DNA from: Casuarina equisetifolia
Lineage: Eukaryota; Streptophyta; Magnoliopsida; Fagales; Casuarinaceae
Length of the DNA stretch: 64,000 nt
NCBI GenBank assembly: GCA_028551475.1
Contig: CM052361.1
Location: forward strand, 23,945,491 to 24,009,490
Direction of reading: 5' to 3'
Numbering within the stretch: the stretch's first letter is position 1; every line of letters begins with the position of its first letter. Made by a program: the position numbers and the translations under genes. The notes under the pieces were generated by a model, which searched no databases, was not told the DNA's origin, and was given only the letters and a program-made list of their open reading frames with translations. Shown here one piece after another: positions 14,022-27,049 of this stretch.

Positions 14022-17000
14022 TGGTATTATGTTATGTTTTTACTGCGTAGAGTGGCATTCTGCCTATGGAAACCATATCATCCTCGATGTAATTTCTCCT
14101 TCATTTTCAACTAGAATCTTGTCTGTTCCATCTTCTTCTTCTTCTCCTATTTTCAGTTTAGAATCCCACCCAGATCTAACTCTCTCTGAAAGTGTTACTG
14201 CAAAAGACGAGCACTAAAACGGGAAACTTAATTAACGGCAAAAGACGAACATTTGAGTTCTCAACAATGGAAGTCGAGGTCCCTGGTTCTCTCTCTTTCT
14301 CAGAACTCGGATTGGTTTGACTTTTTTGTTATTGTCGATGAAATGATCTGCATTGACTTTACCCAAAAAGAAGCAAACATCCTCCATTGATTCCAACAGG
14401 CAGGTTTTGGGCGAACCCTCGTGGGATATTCCCTCGGGACAGAGACCATCCAATGGCACTCAAAAGGGGTTCTCAAATTTCGAGGTTGTTCCTGCCTCCT
14501 GTCTGTACCAAGATATTCTGTTTTGTTGCTTCCACTCCTCTTCTCCGTTGCATTGTAGCGTGAGAAGACAGATTATGGGAGCTGACGAAAGGAACAATGT
14601 CCAAGTGTTGATTGAAGGCAGTTGATGAGACTGTTCGAAGGGTAGGTGGGCTGCTGGGATTGTGCATCCATTGTTCTTTTTTCTTGGTTTTGGCTTTTGG
14701 ATCCGGAGGAATTTGGCTACAAGAAACGAGTCCACCAGCCTTCTGTTCGAATGCATAACTTACCATGAAATTTAAAAATAAGTTTTTATCTTAATCTATC
14801 ATTTAAAAGCGATATCACTTGACTTTATTTTTTATTGATTAAGGAGAAGTAGGTTGAATGTTCTACATTTTACAATATGATATCAAATAAAATGAATTTA
14901 CAACCTCAGAAACCTCAAAATAAGGACATACTAAGTTCTAAAATCATTTTATCGTTGGATCTCAAGAAAGTTGTTCGATGATTCATTACTTGTTATTTAA
15001 GTGTTCTGGATTTGATATTCTACTCTTCTTACTTAACAAAAAAAAAAAATCAAATACTTTTATAATATGATATCAAAGCTCATAATTGAAGTAAATAAAA
15101 TCTTTTAACAATAGGTTCTCCTCACAATATCATTTATAAAACCTATAATCTTATTTTCAGGTGATTGTAAAAGAGTATTAGATTATTTCACATTTTACAA
15201 ATGCTATATATATAATTCAACACCTCCTAAGCCCCATAATAGTACCAGTCCTTTGTAGTTTGGTAGCACATGGGGGATTTCCACACAAGTGGCTAGGATT
15301 CCAACCTGTTCCCTTGTTGAGGAAAATAAACTTTTTTTTTTAATTTATTTTATTAATTTCATGTCTTTGTTAGACCATGAAAATTCTTTGTCTTTCTTAA
15401 GTTTTTCAAGTAAAGGAATTTCTTCTATAGTGAAATCCTTTATATAATTCCTTTCATAATTGAAAATCCCTAGAAAACTTTGTAATTGTTTTTTTTTTTA
15501 ATCTTTTATGTCTTCAGAAAATTCTCTAAATTTGAAAATAATATGTTCTTGAAGTTTTAAACCTGATTGATAAAATCTCTTAAAATTAAATGCCTATAGT
15601 GAGGCAGACATGACGAAGCGGATCTGTGAAGAAGATCTGGACATGGATTTTCTCTCCAAAGTTTCTGGGTAGGGCCTACAGTGAGTCCCGTGCATTAAGA
15701 AGGAGGCCCGTGCGGAGGAAACAAAGAATCCTAAGTCGAGAAACCGTGAAGACAAACTCTGCAGGCAGGCTTGATATGCTTGTCTGTTTCGGCTTCGTAG
15801 AGATTCATTTTTGCTGAAACTCGTTTTCAATTGAATGTACTGACGGTCGTTCTCTTGTCTCGGAGTACTAAACATTATTTACTAACGGTTCCAAGGTCTT
15901 CAATTTTGACTCACCGTCCTTCCATCCGCCGGCTCAATATTTTTATCTCAATTTGGTGTAACATGTATAAGTTGAATTACCACATTCAAGCCCATGGATC
16001 GATGGACCTAGGGACTGTTTGGACAGCATTCATTTCTGTCTTGGGCCAGACATCATCGGAACCATGCCAAATCCTTGATGAAACACAACAGACAGAAGGG
16101 AGGGGCTACTGGGGATCGACGACGGAGCACTTATGAGAATGGACTTTTCTTGATCCGCTGATCATTGCCATCCAGCAAAGCAAAAGCGTTTTACTTTTTC
16201 AACACTTCATCGGATCCTCCTCTTCCACCACCATCATGAACTGCCACCTACTTTTCTCGGAGACTATGATAATCCTTCCCTTTCTCCTATGCATGCACTG
16301 TCCCGGTAAATTTCACCCAGTGTCCTAGAAATTCACAGGACTTGGGCTCCAATGGCTGGAAGCTTCGTGGCACACATGCACATGGGTGTACGTAATCGGT
16401 TTCAATGTTCTCTGTTTGGTCACAGGGAAACAGCCTAATGGCAAGGAAAAAAAATCCTATGTCAAATCACATTTAGATGTTCACGATATGTGTTAATTAC
16501 TACTTCACCGGTAGGAAAATCATCATAAAGACTCATTCCACAAGTCAAATTGATAAATATTAGTGGTGGAGTGAAATAGAAGAAACCCAATGATGAAATG
16601 TTGTAATATTATGCTAAAAACCCTCATCATTTTCCTTAAAAGTAATCACTAGGGGATGGAAAATTTTAAATATATAAGAAGGATATCAAACGTAATCTCT
16701 TGGCTTTAGGATGACAGATGAACCAATGTTCGTACATAGCGCTTAGAGAGAGGCTGCTCTTGTTAGATTTGGACAACAGCTTCTGAACTTGGTTGTGGAC
16801 TTTGCGATTTTTCCCTCTCAAAACAAAATGATTCTGCTTTCTTTTTGTGGTCAACAAACCAATCCAAGCAGACCGAGTGCCCGCAAATGATTACCCCTAT
16901 GACTCATGTCGATTCACTTTTTGACTCCCTTCTGCTTGTTTTATGTATTCTCTCTCTTCCTTTCTCCTTTCCTTCCTCTCTTTCTTGTAAGCAATGTTCT

Positions 17001-17199
17001 TGAACCACCTGAGGAGCTTTATAAAGAATTGCCTGTCAGCTTCTTGGTATTGCACCAAAGTGGGCTTCTTGGAGCTTAAAACACCGAGGAAATGACAGTT
17101 CATTCGGTGGATTTTGTTTTGGTTGCCTGAGGTGACCTAATTGAACTTGTTTCACTAGAATTAATCACCAAAAGTACCGGATACGCACAATTAGAAGAC
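14022..17199. other. Intergenic stretch
   Basis: No gene recognised. The part up to about 14760 is moderately GC-rich and may hold the SMR 3' UTR. From 14780 to 15590 it is strongly AT-rich. At 15590-16140 frames are open on both strands but show no motif. The last few hundred bases before 17200 should be the promoter and leader of the At3g17950-like gene. Confidence 0.55.
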
Positions 17200-18444
17200 A
17201 TGGCTGGACAGGTATTCAACTTGTCTTGTTTCTTTTTTCGTTTGGATTTTACCTCCTGGGTTTTCTTTCAGGCTCTGAGATGGGTCTGTGTCATTTTCCT
17301 GTAATTATTCCGATAGTGGGTCTTGCTTTTCCTTACATTGTCTTGTTCTTGTGCCAGTATTCCATTTTCCATTTTGTTTGGACCCGAAATTCAACTTTCT
17401 TGTTGATTTGATTGTAGCAGGAGGAAGGCTGGCCTCTGGGTTTGCAGCCCCTGAATGTGAGAGTTGGGTTGGTCACAAACCGTGAACTCCCAGGATCAGT
17501 ATCATTCAACACTTTACTCACTGGCTCTCCGACTTCCTTCACAGATTCTTCATCAGATTTGGACACAGAGGTATGTGAAATAAACAGCTGTGGAGGTAAA
17601 ATATATGCTCTGCTACATTTTCTACGGGAGTCTTTTTCATTGAGGGTTCTTCTGGATCTCAAGAGTCGAGGAAACTTGCTTTTGTTCTTTCTCTTTGCCT
17701 CTTCATGAACAAAGATACTTGGTGAATTTGTAATGCTCTTCCAAGGCGAAATGTAGTTCATGGGCACTTTCCCATTTGAGCCAGTAGGCACCATATGCTA
17801 ATATATTATCAATTGATTAAGAATGTTTATCTCAAACTTTAACTTCATGACTGGTTTACTCTAGCTATGGATTGATGTCCAAACACTAATCTATACTTGG
17901 ATAATCCTTAAGTGTTTTCTTCAACAATGTGATGGATCTATTGCTTACCATCTATGGTACATTGCAGTCTACAGGGTCCTTTTTTCATGACAAAAGCATC
18001 ACACTTGGGAGCCTCATTGGTGTTTCAAGCATTTTGGAGTTCTCTAGAAGATCAATGAGGGGTAGAAAAGCAGAACCCGTGAAGGAAAGAGAGGACAACA
18101 AGTCCAGAATATGGCTCTTTTCTTTGTGCTTAAGGGGCAGTGATGATGCCAAAAAAGAGGACAATCCTTCATCTCTTGGCCACTTTCTTGCAGTGGAAAG
18201 AAGAGCTGCTGATGATTACAGAAGGAATCGGGACCCTCCTATTATTGGACCCGACGGACTAGCCCTGCCTCTGCCTGTTTCAGAACCAAACTCACTTTTT
18301 GTGGATGGCCGTGTTGCTCCTCCTCAAACTAGTTCAGCTAATGGTTCAGATGTGGAAAGGAGAGCAGATGAAGGACTAGAGCATGGCAATGGCAGTGGGG
18401 TTCCCTTTCTCTTTTCATGCGTGTGTGGGCAACCATCAAGCTAA
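17200..18444 (+). CDS. At3g17950-like protein of unknown function, 212 aa
   Basis: Three exons with GT/AG borders: 17200-17211 (MAGQ only), 17421-17570 and 17968-18444. They join in frame to 639 bp. The product starts MAGQEEGWPLGLQPLNVRVG and carries SVSFNTLLTGSPTS (about residues 29-42), DSSSDLDTESTGSFFHD, SITLGSLIGVSSILE, SLGHFLAVERRAADDYR and SEPNSLFVDGRVAPP. I recognise this order of conserved blocks from the plant family represented by Arabidopsis At3g17950, annotated only as uncharacterised or membrane protein. The 12-base first coding exon is consistent with the family's M-A-x-Q-E-E-G-W start. No clear transmembrane segment is visible except a weakly hydrophobic ITLGSLIGVSSIL. Function is not known. 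Confidence 0.85.
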
Positions 18445-21400
18445 ACAAGCATCTTTGGAACTATTTTTTTGCCTCTGAATTGTTGATTGAATTAAATTCC
18501 ACGTCCTAGGGAGAAATAAACTACTTAGCAGAGATAGAATCTATTTCAAAACTATTGAAATTAACTCGTTTCTTTGAAATCTTCGAACTTTTTGGGGGAA
18601 AGTGTCCTTCTGTTGCTTCAGGATCGTCATGGTGGGCAATGATTGGCAAGTGGAATGTCTCCTTCAACTTTTCAGGAAGATGTCTCCCTCCATTGATGGC
18701 CAAGACCAGCTTGAGAGTCTCTTTGAAACATCAATTGGAGTCGCCAAATTAGGTAGAGCTGTAATTGGGACATGCATGTTTCATTTTTCCATCATGGTAC
18801 TTCAGAATTCTGGGAACAGATTCCTGAAGTCGCAGAGAGAAGTAAACTATAAGTGTTTAGCAATAAAGAACACATAGGTGTTGATAAATTTTCTGAAGGG
18901 TTTAAGTTCAGGTCACATTAAACTTAAACATGCTCCAAAGAAAGCTCAAGAGGAACAAGGTTCCAAGAACTTCAACTACCAAATCCAATATGCTTTAAGC
19001 TAATAAGTTGTCCATACATGCTAAACTAGCAAATAGCCTTCTGTTTGTCTTGAATTTTTTAAGACGGCTTCACAAGTCTCATGGAAAGCTCTCCTTATTC
19101 TATGACTGAGTTTTAGATAAAGATAAAATTTTCTAACATGAAATTTGAGTTCAAGTTTAGGAAATGATACCCTGTAGATACAAAACTCAGCACAAACTTT
19201 GTAACTTTATGTTGGTTGTAAAGGAATATGTTAAAAATAATGTGATAAAAGTCTTATATGATCTAAATTTTGATTAAGTAATAATTAAATTTTTAACAAA
19301 ACATATGACAGAATAAATTGTAATACAAAATATGCAATCAAGGAATCCAAGCTCACGTTGAAAGATTACTAATATTTTTGTGAAGTTATTCTCCACATTT
19401 TATTGTAGCATTTCAATTGTTACACTAAAATTTTTTACATACACTAAACTAGGTGATATCATAAATGAAGATCATCAAATCACTCAACAATACTTAGGGA
19501 AAGATATAATAGCTCCAGAACTGAGATTTTTGAGGTTTCGCATATCTTAAAACATTCTTATGTTATTCTCTCTCTTTCTTTTGCAAATACCATTCACAAT
19601 ATTTTGAATTTTATTGATGTTCTATTATTAGAGTCATTGTCACTCTTTTGGTGTCCTTTTCCTCTTACACATACATTATCACATGCACCATGTTCCCCCA
19701 TTTTACACTTGAATATCTTCAGAATCCCACACCCGACTAGCATGCGATTCTATCCACATTTCTTGGATAAGAAGTTATAAAGCTTAAAATGTTAAAGTCA
19801 TCATATGGATTTGTGGATGAAATTAAGGAGCATAAGGATAATTTGGATGGTCAAAAGCAACTCCATATCTTTTCCATGGAAGAAAATCTTTATGGGCCCT
19901 TTAAATCAAGCTCTTTGTCACTTCCTGAAGAAAATTTCCTTGTAGTCGCGATCAATCCACATGGAGCTTGAAACTTCCATTTGAACGGATTGGAGGCTAA
20001 GCCTATGGATTTTTGTGTCTTTTTTTTTTTGGACATACTTATGTTATAAATTACTTGTTGACAAATATCTAGTTTAATTAGGAATAGGTGTTGTCTTAAA
20101 TTTTTTATCCTAAGTTTGACACTGAATGTTTAGATAATTTGTGTATTAAAAAAAATATAAAATACTATAAATTATTTATAAACCAAAAAGTATTGTTTAA
20201 ATTTGTACTCTAAGATCATATTAAAAAAAATCAAATCCTATCTACAAGTTGACCTAAAGTAAGGAAAAATTCATAATATAAGACTTATACTACACTAGTT
20301 TTAACATAAATGTTCTTGTTTTACTTATATAAACATGAATGGGATTTACCTCCACCGAATGAAGTAAAACTTTTGAAAAAAACAGGAAAAATTTAAGGAT
20401 GTAACGGATTGTTCTTTACCTGTCTCGATGTGAGTGTGATTAGTCTCTAATTCCAAGCTCTTTTGGACTTTTGACAATGCAAGGACTGACTGCAATTTCA
20501 CTATGACCCGGTATCCGAGGACAACGACCCAAATTTAACACTGCTTAAGAATTGACTGAGAGAAGACATTTTCAGTAATAAAAGCTCGGGAAGTTGTTTA
20601 ATGGATAGATGGCGTCGCGTGAATTCAACCACAAACTTTGAAAAGGATTGGTTCCGGTAAAGAATTCAACCACCATTTTTCCTTTATCGTATAGGACACG
20701 TTCACACATTCATGTGAATGTTCAACTGCTTTGATTGTTTTCTAATCAGAGAACTCTTGCAAGATTCGAAAGAAAATGACCCCTACTTGCAGATATTCTC
20801 CAAGAAAGTCATAGAATAAGCGATTTAGAAAACATTAATGATGTGGTCTTTGGCCCGGGACTAATTCTCCAAAGAAGAAATGGTTAAGATAGTCTAATTA
20901 ACAAATATTTCCCCCAAAATGAAAGGGAAAAAAACAAACCAGGAGTTGTGTAAGGAAAGAAGCAAGTTTGATGCATTGAGTTCTTGCCATGTTGCATCCA
21001 ATAGTTCATCCAAGAGTTTCCAATGTTTAACAATTGTGCGGCCAAGTGTCACAAATTGCTTCAAGAGCAATGTTAAACAAAATTCATCCTCTTTTGAGGT
21101 GTCCACTTTTTTAAAATTAATTTTTTGAATCTAACACAAATTGTCAAAGCCTTGGATTAGCATGTATTGTACGTTTCCTGAAAGGGGTATGAATGTGCAT
21201 CCAAACTGTCAATTTTTATGACATAAGATTAGCATGCTAAGTATGGTTTTGAGCTCTTGACCTGAGTTCAAAGCGGCATTATTCTCATATATTTTGGATG
21301 CCCCATGGATGCTGCTTTTGGTGTAGGGTCCTGATCCTTTACTACCCACTTTTCTTGAATCAGAGTCCTCGGTTGTGGGGTTCTCAAAGGGACCCTTGAC

Positions 21401-22354
21401 AAGTATGGGAGTCAACAAGATGTGGTATTCCCCAAGCAGAGTCTCCCCTGAGGAGTCAACAAGATCTGTCATGGAAATGGCCTCATGGCCATGGCCATGG
21501 CCATGTTGCCATGCGTGTCACTAAGATGACCCCACAGAACAGGCTGAGTTGGTACTTGGGATATGTCCAAAGTCATTGATTCCAAAAGCAAGAGGCCAAC
21601 CAAAGTGTACCCCCCAGCAAGGGGAGGGTGGGCCTCTGGCTTCATTGCTTTTGGCACACTCATTGGCTTAAACCCACTCCCATTGATCAGCATCATTTCA
21701 GAACAATGTCCACTGGGAACCACCCAGAAGCTCTAGTGGGCGAACAATCTGAGATGTCAGAAATATATTATTGAAGGTCATAAGAGATGGCTCAAATTAT
21801 TAAAATCAATGGAGACAGGATTATATGAAAGCCAGCAGCCAAACAGACATTTTCTATTTGTATTTTATTGTCACAGTTTCTACATGAAGATAGAAGAATA
21901 TCATTCAGGTAATAGTACAACTCACAACAGTCTCTCTTTCAAAGGAAAGAAAGGTTTGTAGGGTCGAATTCCACAGCCTCTATATGCTTGACTCTTTCCA
22001 AGACTGCTGTAGCCACTGAAGATCATTGAATTTTCAGCTTGAAGAAGCAAAAAGAATGTCTTTTTCACCAATTAAGGTATCTAGGAGGCCCTAAAAACTC
22101 ATCCATGCTTCTTTAGTATCAAGTAAACCAATATTACAACATGACCCCCGCAATTAAGCTCACCAACCCAAGCTGCAAATTACTTTTCTTTTGCTTATTC
22201 CAAATCTACAAAACAGATGGATTTCTCTATCTATACATCACCAATGGGTCCGGCACCGGTAGCTTTTTCTTGAATCCCTCTTCCCTTTACAGTTACAGTG
22301 TCTTCTATCCTTGATCACGAAATCATACTATTGATCGCCAAATACCACCAACTT
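18445..22354. other. Intergenic stretch, AT-rich
   Basis: No gene recognised from 18445 to 21200; open frames there are short and without motifs. Two adjoining minus-strand frames at 21209-21723 are listed separately. The right end below 22355 should be the 3' UTR of the XBAT31-like gene. Confidence 0.55.
21209..21723 (-). other. Two adjoining unassigned minus-strand ORFs (84 and 87 codons)
   Basis: The frame 21723-21469 and the next frame 21472-21209 overlap so that the stop of the first shares bases with the ATG of the second. The first contains a CCATGG-rich run giving MAMAMAM. The second contains ILLTPILVKGPFENP and acidic/basic patches. Base composition is higher in GC than the flanks. 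I recognise neither product. It may be an old exon with a frameshift, part of a non-coding transcript, or chance. Confidence 0.2.
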
Positions 22355-24815
22355 TCAAGGCTTATCAATCCACTCACTTTCAGCTGCAACCCTTCCGGAG
22401 CTTCTGCCTCCCATCTTTCCAAATGGACCCACCGAGGATTTGCCCTTGAAACTGCTGCTTCCCTCGCTCAAGTTCTGGGACCTCCTTGACTTTCTTAACT
22501 TGGAAGAACTCATATCACCGATATTGGAATCAGTTTCATCATTGTTTTTGATCTTTGCGACCACCAACCGAGCAATGGTGCTCCGGCAAAAGGGGCAAAC
22601 CGGTGGGGTTAGGCTTGCTGTGGTTGGATTCGGCTTGTTGTGGCAGCACAGAGCTAGTGTGCAATGTGCACACATTTGGTGGCCACACCCTTGTACTTCA
22701 ATTGTGCAAACTTGCTCAAAGCATATGCAGCATAGCTCGGAATCACTGGCCTGCAGAATAATCAGGATAAAGAATGCTTACATGACTCCCACATTTGCAA
22801 TAAAAGAAGATCCAATGTTAGTTTGTTAGGTTTCTTGAAAAACTGAAGTGGTTTCTGAAAGATGACCTACTTTCCGGTGACAAATTCCAATGCAAACTAA
22901 CCTCTGAAATATCGTCCTCCACGCCAGTATCCGAATGAGATGGGGATGGAAGAGAGCATGCAGTTCCCTTCAAGATGTTCTTTTCCCTCTCCCGGTTTGC
23001 CTCCATTAGGGCCTTTTCTAACAAAGCTTTTGCATCATGGTTAAGCTCACCGATGAACTTTAAAGGTGATGGCCAGACAAGTGGCTCTGCTGATGCAGGA
23101 TTTAGCAGGGCCGCACATGTTGCATGCCTGTGCTTCAAAGCAACTGAGTATGGTATTCTCCTGCAAATTCATGGCAATGTAACAATTAGTCAAGTCATTG
23201 GTATTTCGAAGATCAAAATTACTACAAAAGGTAACAAGTTGCAATTTTGCAAAATCCCAACAAAAAAATGTTAAAAAAAAAAAAAAGAATGATCGTGGCA
23301 TATTTCAAGCCCCCTGGAGGAAATGGAATGACTCCAAGGGGATAAGAACAAAATTCGCTGGAATAAATTGATTACAGTCAGCTACTAAACAGAAGGTTAT
23401 CTGAACAATTTAAAGATATCATCAACAGATTTAACATCCGATGCCAATGATTTACCTACAAGGACCTATTTAGGACGCCAAAATTGTGCATCATGTTTTA
23501 TAAATCATATTGATTATTATTCAGCAAGAATATGTCAAATTCCGCCGTCAGTGGGATCTAAAAATGTTATTCAGCTTTCCATGGAACAGATTCAAAATCT
23601 AAGTCTGTCTAGGATTCAAATTAAGAACACCAAATCATTACCCGGATGCATCTCTTTGGAGACGATCTGCACCCCACGCCAACAATTCACGGATGCAATC
23701 AAGAGATCCCCCTCTAGCAGCAAGATGAAGAGGAGTACTTCCCGGGAAGCTGTAAACAGAAATATATCAATCCACCAAACAAATTTGCGATTAACAACTG
23801 AAAGAAAAGAACCTTTTATAGACTTACCCATATCCGCCGGTCGAAGCACAAACAAGAGCTCCATTGTCTAACAGAATATGTACACATTCTGGCCGTCTTT
23901 GACGGGCTGCTAGATGCAACGGTGTTGCTCCCCTACCATCTCTAATATTCACAAACCGCGCAAATCCCCTGCAATTAGATAATCATGAATAGCATTATCA
24001 AAAATCTGTAGAACTCCATCCATCCACGGAGGCGCCAGATCGATTCACAGAAAGAAACCAACCAAGAAGCAGCGACTGTACTAGACTGAGCAGCTGAAAG
24101 TATGGCTTGAACGCAATCGGCGTGCCCATAGTAAGCGGCATAGTGCAGGCAGGTCCTTCCGTGAAGGGAATCAAACATCAATACCTGGGAACAAGATTTC
24201 TCACATCAGTTTTCTAATTCGAATATAAGAAAAAATCCAAATGCTAACACTTGGAAGTTTCACAGACATTTGCTCCAGCTTCAAGGAGTTTTTCCACACA
24301 GGAGATCTTGCCATGCATTGCAGCTAACATCAGCGGAGTCTGAGACAATACGAATCAACAAATCAGAACCACAAGATCAGATATTTTGACGCAGAGAAAG
24401 ACGTCACGCCCATACCAAACCACTCCAATACCTGCTTCTGACGATTCAACACATCAGGATTCACAGATCGATCCAAAAGCATGGACAAAATCTGCAACAA
24501 ACTCAAAACCCGTAAGAGAATCACAAAAAATCGTCGACTTCCAACCTAGAATCAAAAACCCAGAAAGGCCCCCTACTCAGAACCCAAACGGCCATGGAAA
24601 AGACGCAAGCTTTGAAAAATGGAAGACTAACCCACCTCGATCTGCCCATTGGCAGCAGCTATATGAAGTGCAAAGTGGCGATCGTACACAGTGGCTTGGT
24701 GCAACAAATCCGGGTCTTTCCCCAGCAAAGCCAACACAGTAGTCAAGTCCCCAACCTGAACGGCCCTGAACAGCCCGGGCCCCTGGTTCGCCGTGCAGCT
24801 CAGCCCCTGACCCAT
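22355..24815 (-). CDS. Ankyrin-repeat RING-type E3 ubiquitin ligase, XBAT31-like, 445 aa
   Basis: Eight exons on the minus strand: 24815-24636, 24491-24432, 24339-24268, 24184-24063, 23968-23828, 23749-23642, 23160-22902 and 22750-22355. All have GT/AG borders and they join to 1338 bp. The protein starts MGQGLSCTANQGPGLF, a possible myristoylation-type Gly2 start. It continues with ankyrin repeats (about residues 12-250; e.g. FALHIAAANGQIE, TPLMLAAMHGK, TCLHYAAYYGHADC, TPLHLAARQRRPEC, TPLHLAARGGSLDC). A RING-HC finger follows at C321, C324, C336, H338, C341, C344, C366 and C369. The tail is basic and Ser-rich and ends EWIDKP. Domain order, start and tail match plant XBAT31, a ubiquitin ligase; substrates cannot be read from sequence. 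Length is close to the Arabidopsis protein. All zinc ligands are present. Confidence 0.93.
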
Positions 24816-24973
24816 CTCCCTCTCTCTATTCGTCCTCAGTGGGCGCACTTCACCCACTTTCCACGGCGAGGCGCTCCACTGCTAACCTGCGCCTAGTTCC
24901 TCCATCTCCGTAAAGCTCACATTTATAAATAATCACTCTGATACGAGGCGCCACTCTTAACTCAAGTCCTGCG

Positions 24974-24977
<4 letters not shown>

Positions 24978-25006
<29 letters not shown>
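24978..25006. repeat. (GA)n microsatellite upstream of the XBAT31-like gene
   Basis: About 14 GA units lie 163 bp upstream of the minus-strand ATG at 24815, so the transcript or promoter would read CT. It sits in the likely 5' leader, as does the similar tract upstream of the left-edge gene. Confidence 0.9.
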
Positions 25007-27049
25007 CAGGAAAGCAAGAGTTCGGGTAGCTGACCGTGTCAGAAACGGGCAGCAGTTCGATATTTTACGGGCAGTTAGATTCCGTAAACAGTACAGTGGA
25101 CCAACTGGCCCGGAGACCGAACAAGTCCTGTCCCTCTCTTTTCCCGGTCAGAGCTGCGCCCGTGGATGGATCTCAGCCGTCCAATTTTACTGTTCCCTAT
25201 TTCAGACCGTTCGATTGAACGGAAAAGGATTACGCGTGTCCCACTTTACGATTTGCCATCATCCACCGTCGGCATACGCGGAAATATCAAATCGAGACTG
25301 ATTTTAAAACAATTACTTGAAAATAATTTATATCAAGCAATGGGAGCAAGCCACGTCACCTTTCTCCCGGAGTTGCCAGTGTACGTTACTGTACCATGTC
25401 GACGGTGTTCTATGCTGGTAACTGCATTTCGACGGTGTTTTGTGCTGGTAACTGCGTCGTTTTCGCCGGGAATCCACTTCTCATTTTCACTCGTTGTTTT
25501 TATTTTCTGTTTGGAAATCATTCTTGTTGCATTAATCCAGTGAATCCAATCTCTTATTGGGAATATGAAGCTTTACATGTTGATCATGACATGCAAATTT
25601 AAGATTTTAATGTGCATCGAAGTGCTCATAAAAGAAGTAATCATAACACGTCAGGGTTAAATGTAATTTTCTATAAAGGAGATTGGTGAATTATTATTTA
25701 TCCGGAAAATTTAAATTGATGGAAAGTGGTGAAAACCCAATTAATTTTTTACTAGAAATTGCTTGTTGTCTAGTGAATTTGTCTTAGAAAAAGATGAGGT
25801 GATGTAAAAAATTGATGAATGAACATATTAATAATATCTTCAAATATTAGAATCCGGACGGGGGAGATAACTTTTTGCCAACTAATATTAAAATAAACAC
25901 CTTTGACTCTAAGTAGAAATTATGTGAGACACAAAAATTTTACTTAAAATTTAGATAAATGATTGAAGAATCTTTTTCTATTTAAATTATACTTTGATTT
26001 TTTTTTTGTTTAAGACTTTTATTTTGTACACATTCTTCAACACACTAAGCCACACTAAGCTCAAAATTTGACATGAACTTACTATCATGTCATTAAAGAC
26101 TTTTTTTACACACACTATTCCATTAGTAGAGGTTTGAATTGATTCTTGATTTTAGTGTTGATTGTTCCAAAATCAAGGCCAAAACAGAACTTTCACTATA
26201 TGCTTTGCTTTGGCTTGGGCAAGGAAGTTCAAGGGGTGCCTCGGCAAAACAAGTTAGTAAATGCTTATACAATGGTTAAGGTATCTTAACCAAGTTCTAC
26301 CTTAAAAAGCATTTAGAATCAGATTTGCACTTCTAAAGGTAGAGGTGCTGGGGATCTCTTTGATATTGACATAATTTGCTTTGAAGACACTTCATTCATA
26401 ATTCCTAAAGTAATCCTATAAAAAAAAATCAAACTTTTAATTCATAAGTCGATCACATTGTAAAAGAAGCTTTCGTTTTCTTGTCAAGGGTTGAATATAT
26501 CCCTGCAGACGAAATTAGCCGTGTTTTTTGAACTAGTTTGATCAGTATTCAATCTAGGTGTTCAAAACCCATATTATTATTATTATTATTATTATTATTT
26601 ATTTATTTTGGTTTAACATTTTTGCCGTAGGAATTAAGTATTGGGTCTTTCTTTCTTCACCAGTACTATTGTCAGGCTTACAGGGTGCAGCCCGTCGGTG
26701 GTTATATTTAAAAGCTGTTGAAGCATAATAAACTACCTCTGGAGGTACTTTAGATCAGGCTCCTCATGGAAAACACCAACTTTGAGGCATCGCGGGCAGA
26801 CAATCTCAAGTGGTCGGTACTGTGAAATGCTGAGAGAAGAAAGACGAGACCACTAATTTTCTTCTTGTCCTTTCTTCCTGGAGTCTTTGACGTGCTTGAT
26901 GAGATAAACACAAGATGGAATAATGTAAGTTGGAATAACTTGTCATGGTGGAGGGTCTCAAACTTCAACTGCTTAGTTTTAAACTGATGCTTCCTTACAG
27001 ATGGAGTAAGAATTCAGATAAAGCTAAAGACATTTTTTATACTATTTTA
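25007..27049. other. Intergenic stretch upstream of the XBAT31-like gene
   Basis: No gene recognised. A 31-bp imperfect direct repeat ('tcgacggtgtt' ... 'gctggtaactgc') lies at about 25398-25458. An ATT microsatellite lies at 26572-26600. From about 26150 to 26560 the sequence resembles 45,780-46,775 in word order (for example 'gaaattagccgtg' and 'gaactagtttgatcagtatt'), marking the left edge of the duplicated middle region. Confidence 0.55.
26572..26600. repeat. (ATT)n microsatellite
   Basis: About nine ATT units followed by ATTTATTTATTTT in intergenic DNA. No gene association. Confidence 0.9.

Noticed and set aside
24386-24896. Plus-strand open frames over XBAT31 exons 1-2
   Set aside because: Antisense shadows of the ankyrin exons, which splice cleanly on the minus strand.
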